Shown one piece after another: positions 7,133-12,743 of a stretch of DNA of 12,743 nucleotides (positions within the stretch are counted from its first letter, which is position 1; each line of letters begins with the position of its first letter). A program made the translations under genes and the position numbers. The notes under the pieces were generated by a model. The model searched no databases and was not told the DNA's origin. It saw only the letters and a list, made by a program, of their open reading frames with translations. Origin of the DNA: Chloroflexota bacterium (GTDB lineage: Bacteria > Cyanobacteriota > Vampirovibrionia > Obscuribacterales > Obscuribacteraceae); assembly GCA_005240105.1 (NCBI GenBank), contig SBAT01000170.1, positions 1-12,743 of the forward strand. The letters run 5' to 3'.

Positions 7133-7584
7133 GACTTAAACGTCGGCATCCTACTTTCTGGAATCTCCGACTTGATTTCGAATTTCGAAATCACTTGCTG
7201 CGGCAATACGAATGCCAGCACGAACATCATGCCAACAGCCAGGTGCAGCAGTGCATCGTTAGTGCCTAATTCAAGAACATTCGGTATGATCACAAGCAAA
7301 TGCTCTTCATAACCAAACATGCCCATAGAATCTATGCCTGGTGGTGCTGTTATGCCGGCAATGCCCAAGAATAGATAGACAATCCCGAACGAAAGCGCAA
7401 AGAATTTTGCGCTTCTTACGGATGCCCATAGACCAAAGGCCAAAGCGGCAGCGCCTGAAGCCAGGTGAATCAGGTTATTCGCAACGCTTAAGTGTGTCCC
7501 CATAAAACCTGGGGCAAAGAAGCCAATCAGTCCCATAACTGCAAAGGCAAGACCTAGCAATACAATTAGACTCTTGCTCATCAT
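7129..7584 (-). CDS. Small integral membrane protein, DUF4383-like
   Basis: The 151-aa protein has four predicted membrane helices: about residues 5-25 (LIVLLGLAFAVMGLIGFF), 35-55 (NLIHLASGAAALAFGLWASV), 60-80 (FFALSFGIVYLFLGIAGI) and 108-128 (LLHLAVGMMFVLAFVLP). The pattern of a His at the start of helix 2 and again at helix 4, each followed by a Gly- and Ala-rich face, resembles DUF4383, a family without known function. The C-terminal 20 residues are polar. A strong GGAGG lies 6 nt before the ATG at 7584, and a second ATG follows directly. Its stop codon overlaps that of the acid phosphatase gene on the other strand. I assign no function. Confidence 0.8.
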   Translation of the reverse strand: MMSKSLIVLLGLAFAVMGLIGFFAPGFMGTHLSVANNLIHLASGAAALAFGLWASVRSAKFFALSFGIVYLFLGIAGITAPPGIDSMGMFGYEEHLLVIIPNVLELGTNDALLHLAVGMMFVLAFVLPQQVISKFEIKSEIPESRMPTFKS

Positions 7585-7657
7585 TACCAACCTCCAAATA
7601 GCCCTAAAAATACGGCTTAGTAGCTATGATGCCGCCAGTTGGAGTTTGCTCCCGAAT

Positions 7658-8758
7658 TTAATGCTCTATTAAGGAATAGCTGGTGCTGCGACCGCCGGCG
7701 GCGTCCTTGACGAGGATGCCTTGTTTGACCAGGTCATTAATATCGCGATTGGCTGTGTCTTGCGAGCATTTAGCCAACTTTGCCCATTTGGATGAGGTTA
7801 GTTTGCCTTCGAATCCATCAAGGAGTTTATTAAGCACAAGCTTTTGGCGATCGTTAAGAGTGGCAGCTTGCGCCGACTCGAAGAATTTCGCCTTACTGAG
7901 CACTGTGCCAAGTGTTTCGTGAGCACCATCGATGGCACGGCTTAGACAGGCTAAAAACCATTCCAACCAAGGCGTGATTTCCAGTTTGCCTTTTTGCGTG
8001 CGCTCAAGCATGTCGTAATAAGTATTTCTTTCCAGCCGAATTTGTGCTGACATACTGTAAAAGCGTTCAGCAATATTTTCCGAACGTGCCAGCATCATGT
8101 CTGCTATCGCTCTAGCAATACGTCCATTGCCATCATCAAGCGGGTGTATTGTGACAAACCAGAGGTGGGCAATGCCTGCCTTGAGCACCAGATCAATTCC
8201 TTGTTCGGCGTCGAACCATTTGAAGAAACTGGTCATTTCCTTCTTAAGCCGTTTAGCGTCCGGCGCCTGGTAGTGTACTTTTTCACGTCCTATGGCTCCA
8301 GATACGACTTGCATTGGTCCGGATTTGTCGTCACGCCAATTTCCCACATTTATCCTGCTCCAACCACTTTGCCCACTTGGAAAAAGCAAGCTGTGCCAGT
8401 GGAACAAACGTTTTTCGCTTAGCGGTTCTTGAAATTGTTGCGTGGCATCGAGCATCATTTCCACGACGCCTTCGACATCTCGGTCAGCCGGTTTTAAACC
8501 AGCTATTTTGATTCCCATCCTTCGGGCAATAGATGAACGCACTTGATCGGCATCAAGAATTTCGCCTTCGATTTCGTTGGACTTAACCACCTCTTGCGTT
8601 AGCACCCGCAAAACAGCTTGCCTGCGCAAATCAAAACCCAAGGCTTCCATACGCCCAATCAGACGCCCTTGCTTATGACGCACAGAAGCCAAGAGCTCGG
8701 TCAGTTTGTCGTCCTGCCACTTAAAATGAGGCCAGTCGGCTAATTCGTGGATGTACAT
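7658..8758 (-). CDS. Fic-domain protein with DUF4172 N-terminus and winged helix
   Basis: Fic enzymes usually transfer AMP from ATP to a hydroxyl group of a target protein. The 366-aa protein has an N-terminal DUF4172-like region (about 5-85: W9, F12, LGFDLRR), a Fic core (about 110-260) and a C-terminal winged helix (about 305-366: LTSSKWAKLAKCSQDTANRD, then QGILVKDAAGGRSTSY). The Fic motif is HPLDDGNGRIAR (205-216), with catalytic H205, acidic D209 and R213; the usual Phe at position 3 is Leu. KSNEIEGE (59-66) fits the inhibitory motif S/T-x-x-x-E-G/N, with E64 expected to block ATP, so it is a class II self-inhibited Fic. AAGGT precedes the ATG. The promoter region is packed with repeated motifs that the winged helix could bind. 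The target is unknown. Confidence 0.93.
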   Translation of the reverse strand: MYIHELADWPHFKWQDDKLTELLASVRHKQGRLIGRMEALGFDLRRQAVLRVLTQEVVKSNEIEGEILDADQVRSSIARRMGIKIAGLKPADRDVEGVVEMMLDATQQFQEPLSEKRLFHWHSLLFPSGQSGWSRINVGNWRDDKSGPMQVVSGAIGREKVHYQAPDAKRLKKEMTSFFKWFDAEQGIDLVLKAGIAHLWFVTIHPLDDGNGRIARAIADMMLARSENIAERFYSMSAQIRLERNTYYDMLERTQKGKLEITPWLEWFLACLSRAIDGAHETLGTVLSKAKFFESAQAATLNDRQKLVLNKLLDGFEGKLTSSKWAKLAKCSQDTANRDINDLVKQGILVKDAAGGRSTSYSLIEH

Positions 8759-8770
8759 AGATTACCTTGA

Positions 8771-8870
8771 TTATTCTCCGCGCCTTATGCGGAGATTATA
8801 ACGGTTATTCTCCGCACCAACAAGACTATTCACCGCATTTATTGCGGAGATTACGGCAGATAATCTCCGC
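8771..8870. promoter_or_regulatory. Six-copy operator-like array between fic and DUF429
   Basis: Six copies of a GCGGAGAnTA-type motif occur in 100 bp: TTATTCTCCGC (8771-8781), GCGGAGATTAT (8789-8799), TTATTCTCCGC (8805-8815), CTATTCACCGC (8826-8836), GCGGAGATTA (8844-8853) and TAATCTCCGC (8861-8870). Orientations alternate, except that copies three and four point the same way. Three neighbouring pairs are separated by exactly 7 bp (8782-8788, 8837-8843, 8854-8860). The last pair is a perfect 10-bp inverted repeat. Copies overlap the -10 and fill the spacer of the apparent fic promoter. This arrangement fits cooperative binding of a repressor, possibly the Fic protein through its winged helix. 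The binding protein is inferred. Confidence 0.75.
8795..8823 (-). promoter_or_regulatory. Probable promoter of the fic gene
   Basis: On the - strand a perfect TATAAT (8800-8795) lies 17 bp downstream of TTGTTG (8823-8818), which matches only the TTG half of the -35 consensus. Transcription would start near 8788, leaving about 30 nt before the fic start at 8758. One repeated motif (8805-8815) lies between -35 and -10, another (8789-8799) overlaps the -10, and a third (8771-8781) lies just downstream of the start. Bound protein there would be expected to block transcription. Confidence 0.6.
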
Positions 8871-8902
8871 TAAACTTTTTGAATAGTCTTGCGGATAAAC
8901 AA

Positions 8903-9775
8903 ATGACAGAAACAATAATTGCCGGCGTGGATTTCAGTGGCTCAAAAACCACCCAACACGAAACATGGCTTGTAATTGGCAAGCTGGGATCTCTTGGGCT
9001 TGAGATTATCGATGCCAAAAAGATGGGTGCTCACGCACTGGGACAAGAGCTTGCCCAGCATAAAGCGCTGTCAACAATAGGTATTGATTGTCCTTTTTCT
9101 CTACCGGCAGATTTTTTGCAATATCTTGCAAAAAGGAAATCGAAAAAGGACTACCAGAATTGGCAGAACATTGTTGAGGAATTGATCTTCATTACTTACG
9201 AAGAATTTGTCGAGATCGTCAAAGAATACGGCAAAGAACCAAAGCGTGTGACCGACACCGTTGATAGCACATCGGCGTTAAGTCCATTGCACAAGAAGAA
9301 TCCCTCAATGATTGAAGTCTCCTATTACGGCATGCGCCTATTGGCTTCACTTGCTCCAATGCGATTCTTTGTTGTGCCGTTTCAAGATCCGATTCCGCTT
9401 GGTTGTTCGGTTTTGGAAGTCAACACGCGCGACACGCTTAGATACTTTGGACTTCCCGATACTGGATACGCAGCAAAAGAAAAGCAAGACGAAGAGCCGG
9501 TAAAGCAGCGGCGTCACAAGACACTGCACTCGCTAATTGAAATACGAGAGAAAAAGGGAATTACATTCAAAGATGTGCCACGACTTACTGTGCCTAAGGC
9601 GTTGGAGCATAACTTTGTAAATTCGGAACATGCGCTCGACGCGCTAATCTCGTGCTACACAATTGGTTTATACGTCGGTCATAAGGATCTATTCGACGAT
9701 CCATATTCGGCGGATCAAATTGAAGTCTTGCTAGAAGGCTGGACTTTCAGACCGCGGATTACGGCGAAGAAGTAA
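8903..9775 (+). CDS. DUF429 protein, predicted RNase H-like nuclease
   Basis: The 290-aa protein shows the DUF429 pattern, a family predicted to have an RNase H-like fold but with no settled role. The first strand is IIAGVDFSGSK (5-15) with D10. The second acidic position is in TIGIDCPFSLP (58-68) with D62. The C-terminal helix SEHALDALISCYTIGLY (241-257) carries D246. Together these could form a metal-binding set. Between them are a charged helical part (about 75-110, rich in Lys and Glu) and VLEVNTRDTLRYFG. I chose the ATG at 8903. A TTG at 8879 would add 8 residues and lies in an inverted repeat. The ribosome site is weak (GCGGA). It is divergent from the fic gene and shares its regulatory region. 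Nuclease activity is a fold-based prediction. Confidence 0.82.
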   Translation: MTETIIAGVDFSGSKTTQHETWLVIGKLGSLGLEIIDAKKMGAHALGQELAQHKALSTIGIDCPFSLPADFLQYLAKRKSKKDYQNWQNIVEELIFITYEEFVEIVKEYGKEPKRVTDTVDSTSALSPLHKKNPSMIEVSYYGMRLLASLAPMRFFVVPFQDPIPLGCSVLEVNTRDTLRYFGLPDTGYAAKEKQDEEPVKQRRHKTLHSLIEIREKKGITFKDVPRLTVPKALEHNFVNSEHALDALISCYTIGLYVGHKDLFDDPYSADQIEVLLEGWTFRPRITAKK

Positions 9776-9779
9776 TTTA

Positions 9780-9919
9780 TTTGTCATGTCGAGCGAGCAA
9801 AGCGAGTCGAGACATCTGCGACGCAGATTCGACGCAGCTAGTGATCACCAGCAACTAAATACACCTGCGGCAGATTTCTCCACTTCGCACCCTGCGGGTG
9901 CTTCGGTCGAAATGACAAA
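9780..9919. repeat. Palindromic dispersed repeat, copy 2
   Basis: A second member of the family at 3442-3587, 140 bp long and in the same orientation. The ends are TTTGTCATGTCGAGCGAG (9780-9797) and TCGGTCGAAATGACAAA (9903-9919). It shares with copy 1 the segment ATCTGCGACG (9814-9823), the core CTAGTGATCACC (9838-9849) and CAGATTTCTC-ACTTCG (9871-9887, one base differing). The right arm carries a perfect hairpin GCACCC-TGC-GGGTGC (9887-9901) where copy 1 has GGGGC-TAC-GCCCC. A further near-palindrome ATCTGCG-A-CGCAGAT lies at 9814-9828. It also sits between two convergent genes (DUF429 and the helicase). Mobility is inferred; no target-site duplication is visible. Confidence 0.85.
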
Positions 9920-9937
9920 TTGTAGGATCAGAATGAC

Positions 9938-9953
9938 AAAGACCTTCGTCTTT
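9938..9953 (-). terminator. Small hairpin at the helicase stop codon
   Basis: AAAGAC (9938-9943) and GTCTTT (9948-9953) form a 6-bp stem with a 4-nt loop. On the - strand the stem begins within the helicase stop codon. No run of T follows, so it is a weak terminator candidate at best. The palindromic repeat just beyond it could do the job instead. Confidence 0.25.
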
Positions 9954-11133
9954 ACCGTCTTCTTCTTCCACCGCCACTAAGGGACAGACGTCTCATTGAC
10001 GATGCCTTGGGCGGCTTAACAGCCGGACTGCCGTCAGGCAGACACAACTGGCGGCCAGTTACTTTCTCAATGTCGCGCACAAGATAGCGCTGCTCTATGC
10101 TGACAAATGAAAGCGCAACTCCGGTTCTTCCGGCTCTGCCTGTTCTGCCAATGCGGTGCACGTAATCAGCTGCGGTGTCCGGCAAGTCATAATTGACCAC
10201 GTGACTGATACTGGGAATATCCAGACCACGAGCGGCAACGTCAGTTGCCACCAGCACGGAAAACGCACCGGCTCTGTATCTTGCCAATGTTCTTTCGCGT
10301 TGGTTCTGCGAAATGTCACCGTGAATTTCTTCAGCCTGGACATTAGATGCACGCAGTCTGTCTCTAATGCGACCAGCTTTGCGGCGTGTTCTTGTAAACA
10401 CAAGCACAGACTTCATTTCTTTTTCGTTGAGCAACTGAAGCAATAGGGCTTCCTTGCCAGATTCATCAACATGATAGACGCACTGTTCAATTTCCTTAGC
10501 TTCTACTTGTTGCGGATTGACTCTAATAGTCACCGGGTTTCTCAAGTATTCAGCAGCCAATTGTTCCACACGTTTATCAATGGTGGCAGAAAACATCAAT
10601 GTCTGACGCTCTTTGCTCATCTTGGTGACGATGCGTCTTACTTGCGGCATAAAGCCCATATCAAGCATGCGGTCAGCTTCATCCAATACGAGTGTTTTTA
10701 CCGCCGACAGATCGACTGTCTTTCTCTCCAGGTGATCGAAAAGTCTTCCAGGGGTGGCAACAATAACATCAACACCACGCTTCAAAAGACGAATTTGTTT
10801 GTCATAGCCTGTGCCACCATAAACGCACACGACACGAACCTGCATGCGCTGACCAAATCTTTGAAATTCCTTCTCGATTTGTAATGCCAATTCACGCGTC
10901 GGTGCAAGCACCAGAGTTGTTGGCTTGTTACCTTGTTGTTTCATCTGCTCAAGTATTGGCAGAGCAAATGCCGCAGTTTTGCCGGATCCAGTTTGAGCTG
11001 AAGCCATTAAATCTTTGCCTTCGAGAACAGCCGGAATTGCCTTTTGCTGAATTTCAGTTGGTTTCTCGTAGCCGAATTTTAGCAAAGCATCGGCAGTTGG
11101 CTTGGATAATCCAAGCTGATCAAAATTTGTCAA
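9952..11133 (-). CDS. rhlE: DEAD-box RNA helicase, RhlE type
   Basis: DEAD-box helicases unwind short RNA duplexes with ATP and act in ribosome assembly, RNA decay and cold adaptation. The 393-aa protein has all motifs in order: Q motif GYEKPTEIQ (21-29), I AQTGSGKT (46-53), Ia PTREL (78-82), Ib TPGR (127-130), II DEAD (151-154), III SAT (182-184), IV VLVFTRTR (243-250), V ATDVAARGLD (296-305) and VI HRIGRTGR (326-333). The tail is short and basic (SGGGRRRR), as in compact RhlE proteins. The start is TTG at 11133 with AAGGA 7-8 nt upstream. The first in-frame Met is near residue 43, which would delete the Q motif, so TTG must be used. It has its own near-consensus promoter and a leader of about 90 nt. 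Confidence 0.95.
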   Translation of the reverse strand: MTNFDQLGLSKPTADALLKFGYEKPTEIQQKAIPAVLEGKDLMASAQTGSGKTAAFALPILEQMKQQGNKPTTLVLAPTRELALQIEKEFQRFGQRMQVRVVCVYGGTGYDKQIRLLKRGVDVIVATPGRLFDHLERKTVDLSAVKTLVLDEADRMLDMGFMPQVRRIVTKMSKERQTLMFSATIDKRVEQLAAEYLRNPVTIRVNPQQVEAKEIEQCVYHVDESGKEALLLQLLNEKEMKSVLVFTRTRRKAGRIRDRLRASNVQAEEIHGDISQNQRERTLARYRAGAFSVLVATDVAARGLDIPSISHVVNYDLPDTAADYVHRIGRTGRAGRTGVALSFVSIEQRYLVRDIEKVTGRQLCLPDGSPAVKPPKASSMRRLSLSGGGRRRR

Positions 11134-11151
11134 TTTGTAGTCCTTGTAATT

Positions 11152-11198
11152 AGGGGTCTATTCTATGTCTCACAAGCGACCTGAGACTGATTTCCCCT
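11152..11198 (-). promoter_or_regulatory. Structured 5' leader of the helicase mRNA
   Basis: Read on the - strand, an outer stem AGGGG (11198-11194) / CCCCT (11156-11152) encloses an inner perfect stem GTCTCA (11187-11182) / TGAGAC (11172-11167) with a 9-nt loop. The structure ends about 10 nt before the AAGGA ribosome site. Folded leaders are known to regulate some cold-inducible helicase genes. Whether this one does is inference. Confidence 0.35.
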
Positions 11199-11229
11199 GC
11201 TTCTTGATGGACTTAAAAGAATGTGCCTA

Positions 11230-11258
11230 ATTATCGCACGTTAGCGACTGGTTGTCAA
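11230..11258 (-). promoter_or_regulatory. Near-consensus sigma70 promoter of the helicase gene
   Basis: On the - strand a perfect -35 TTGACA (11258-11253) and GATAAT (11235-11230), five of six to consensus, are separated by 17 bp. This is the best promoter in the window. Transcription would begin near 11223, about 90 nt upstream of the TTG start of the helicase gene. The -35 element overlaps the T-run of the terminator belonging to the upstream gene. Confidence 0.75.
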
Positions 11259-11282
11259 AAGCCTGAATCGCCCATCAGGCTT
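11259..11282 (-). terminator. Rho-independent terminator of the C45 hydrolase gene
   Basis: An 8-bp perfect stem, AAGCCTGA (11259-11266) with TCAGGCTT (11275-11282), has an 8-nt loop. On the - strand it is followed at once by TT and then GACA, so stem plus tail read as TCAGGCTTTTGACA. It lies 19 bp beyond the stop codon of the hydrolase gene. The T-run is short (four including the stem), so efficiency may be moderate. Confidence 0.65.
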
Positions 11283-11301
11283 GATTTTGCTATCAGCGAG
11301 C

Positions 11302-12630
11302 TTACCAACGGACAGGTATAGGCTCATATTGAGGCATGGCCGGCAGCTTCCCATCACGAGGACGGAAGAAGACCTCCAGGGTAAACGACTGTGGCTCAAA
11401 AATGACGCTCTGGATGGTGTAGGCGTTATACAAGTCACCATCATAGAGCGAACCAGGCATCCTTCCGTGGTGTTCGGACATGACCTGTTTGATTCCAGTA
11501 GATGTAATTGTTGGCCCGACCATCTGCAATTGTTGCTGCATTTGCAGCCAGCGCGGTGTGTTGATATCGCAGCGAACAGGCTTTTCGCCTTTCTTCTGAG
11601 CGGCTTTCACACGGTCCCAGTCGCTTGGATCAAGGTGATTATCATCATTGCCGGCCAGACAAAAACAATTGACCGTGCCTATCGCATCGTCAATTACCCA
11701 ACGCGCATTGCCACGCAATGGCGAACTCACTGTACGCAATGCACGCTGGCGATTTGCGCTAAAACCACTGATATTGTTTTCCAAAACAGCAGCACGCACA
11801 GGATCTGCCAAAAATATCAAATGATTGAATGGATAATCTTTTTGTTCATCACCCATGAAAGCAGCGACTTGCTCAATAGTTGTGAATTGCTCCAAAGCCT
11901 GGCGCAAATCCATTGAATAAGACCGCTTGCCACTAGCGGAGTATTTGCGCCCCGTTGGAGAATCGAGAATTGCGCCATAGACACCGGAAGCGTTAAAGGC
12001 AGTGACAGCGCCCATGTATCCTAAGCAAGCAATATTTACTGTCGACTGGCGACCTCTACGAATGGTGGTAATTGATTGCAGCCTGCTCAACTGATTAGCC
12101 TTACCATCCGGCCAATCAAGATTTCGTCCGCAAATCGTATTGCCGAAAGGAGTACTTTTGCCAAACGCAGCAACTGCGCTACATTGATTCATGCGGGCTA
12201 TATCAGCCATAAAATTGAGCGTGAATAGCTCATCAGCCGAAAGCTTGCCATCACCTTGCTTATTGTCGTCGCCACCAGACAGCTTCGAGGCGATACCTTC
12301 AATTTCTTCACGATACTGAGGCTGCAATTGCTTCCTAATTTTCTTAACACGGCTAAGCATAACCTTGTAAATAAGCCAGCTGCCCTGGGTATTTTCAGCA
12401 ATGTACGAGTCAAATATAGATTCGAACTGCGGGCAGGCAGCAAGCAATTGCTCGCCATATTCCTCGCCGATTTGCCTGGGCGTTGCGCCATGCTCGTAAT
12501 CTATCCAAACGTCGTAATGAGTCCCCACGTCATTAATGCGCACATTGTTACCGGCAAATGCACAGTCAAAGCTGCCCGTCGTTACGACAAGCACTGCTGC
12601 GCATAAGAAGTTAGTGACTCGCCTTTGCAT
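11302..12630 (-). CDS. Secreted C45/choloylglycine-type Ntn hydrolase
   Basis: Members of this group self-cleave before a Cys, which becomes the N-terminal nucleophile that hydrolyses or transfers amide-linked acyl groups. The 442-aa precursor has a signal peptide (about 1-26, MQRRVTNFLCAAVLVVTTG ... CAFA). The likely cleavage and nucleophile site is N148-Q149-C150-S151-A152-V153, followed by ICGRNLDW (166-173), a family hallmark. The segment HLIFLADPVRAAVLE is also typical. A 9-residue acidic insert near 119-135 (GGDDN ... GDGKLSADEL) resembles an EF-hand loop. The substrate cannot be read from sequence: bile-salt-like, acyl-homoserine lactone, penicillin-like or ceramide-like amides are all possible. 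GGAGG lies only 1 nt before the ATG, unusually close. A terminator follows the gene. Confidence 0.82.
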   Translation of the reverse strand: MQRRVTNFLCAAVLVVTTGSFDCAFAGNNVRINDVGTHYDVWIDYEHGATPRQIGEEYGEQLLAACPQFESIFDSYIAENTQGSWLIYKVMLSRVKKIRKQLQPQYREEIEGIASKLSGGDDNKQGDGKLSADELFTLNFMADIARMNQCSAVAAFGKSTPFGNTICGRNLDWPDGKANQLSRLQSITTIRRGRQSTVNIACLGYMGAVTAFNASGVYGAILDSPTGRKYSASGKRSYSMDLRQALEQFTTIEQVAAFMGDEQKDYPFNHLIFLADPVRAAVLENNISGFSANRQRALRTVSSPLRGNARWVIDDAIGTVNCFCLAGNDDNHLDPSDWDRVKAAQKKGEKPVRCDINTPRWLQMQQQLQMVGPTITSTGIKQVMSEHHGRMPGSLYDGDLYNAYTIQSVIFEPQSFTLEVFFRPRDGKLPAMPQYEPIPVRW

Positions 12631-12737
12631 ACCTCCATTTTACCCTTCCAAACGTAAAGGCCCGAATAGCCATGAAGGCAATCCGGACCACTACGCGGTT
12701 GGCGGTTGGAAAATCTGTAATTTAGTGAGGCATATAC

Positions 12738-12743
12738 ATGAAG
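12738..12743 (+). CDS. Possible start of a further gene, cut by the window edge
   Basis: ATGAAG at the very end is preceded by GTGAGG (12725-12730) with a 7-nt spacer, a good ribosome site. Only two codons are visible, so nothing can be said of the product. It would be divergent from the C45 hydrolase gene, with a 107-bp intergenic region that contains a tandem GCGGTTG duplication (12695-12708) but no clear promoter. Confidence 0.35.

Noticed and set aside
7641..7652. GGAG-TTTG-CTCC hairpin after the fic gene as a terminator
   Set aside because: The stem is only 4 bp and no T-run follows on the - strand.
10156..10884. Two + strand reading frames opposite the helicase gene
   Set aside because: They are antisense shadows: the - strand frame carries every DEAD-box motif, and these translations match nothing.
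11281..11916. 211-codon + strand frame opposite the hydrolase gene
   Set aside because: It is antisense to the C45 motifs, has no plausible start signal, and its translation has no recognisable domain.

Overview
The window looks like chromosomal DNA of a Gram-negative-type bacterium, most likely a non-photosynthetic relative of Cyanobacteria (Melainabacteria/Vampirovibrionia, perhaps Obscuribacterales-like). This placement is an inference. It rests on the compact minC-minD-minE-rodA order, the cyanobacterial look of MinD and MinE, a UbiA-family prenyltransferase of the type linked to quinone synthesis, and an arabinose-5-phosphate isomerase that hints at Kdo and an outer membrane. No rRNA or other definite marker is present.

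Left part (1-3427): a probable operon on the + strand, with a good sigma70-type promoter at 52-80, encodes the division-site selection system MinC, MinD and MinE, followed by a SEDS glycosyltransferase (RodA/FtsW type). It couples placement of the division septum to cell-wall elongation. The genes are tightly packed (39, 16 and 14 bp gaps).

Middle part (3428-7132): a 146-bp palindromic repeat, an unrecognised cysteine-free protein on the - strand, a UbiA-type membrane prenyltransferase, a KdsD/KpsF sugar-phosphate isomerase (SIS plus two CBS domains), and an exported HAD-family acid phosphatase close behind it.

Right-middle part (7129-9920): a small four-helix membrane protein (DUF4383-like), then a divergent pair: a self-inhibited Fic-domain protein with a C-terminal winged helix (- strand) and a DUF429 predicted RNase H-like protein (+ strand). 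Their shared 144-bp intergenic region holds six copies of a GCGGAGAnTA-type motif around the apparent fic promoter. This is the most system-like part of the window. A second copy of the palindromic repeat follows DUF429.

Right part (9920-12743): an RhlE-type DEAD-box RNA helicase with a near-consensus promoter and a structured leader, a secreted C45-type Ntn hydrolase carrying an EF-hand-like insert, and the first codons of a possible further + strand gene at the right edge. All long stretches are coding. No gap exceeds 300 bp, and I saw no tRNA, rRNA, CRISPR array or transposase gene.
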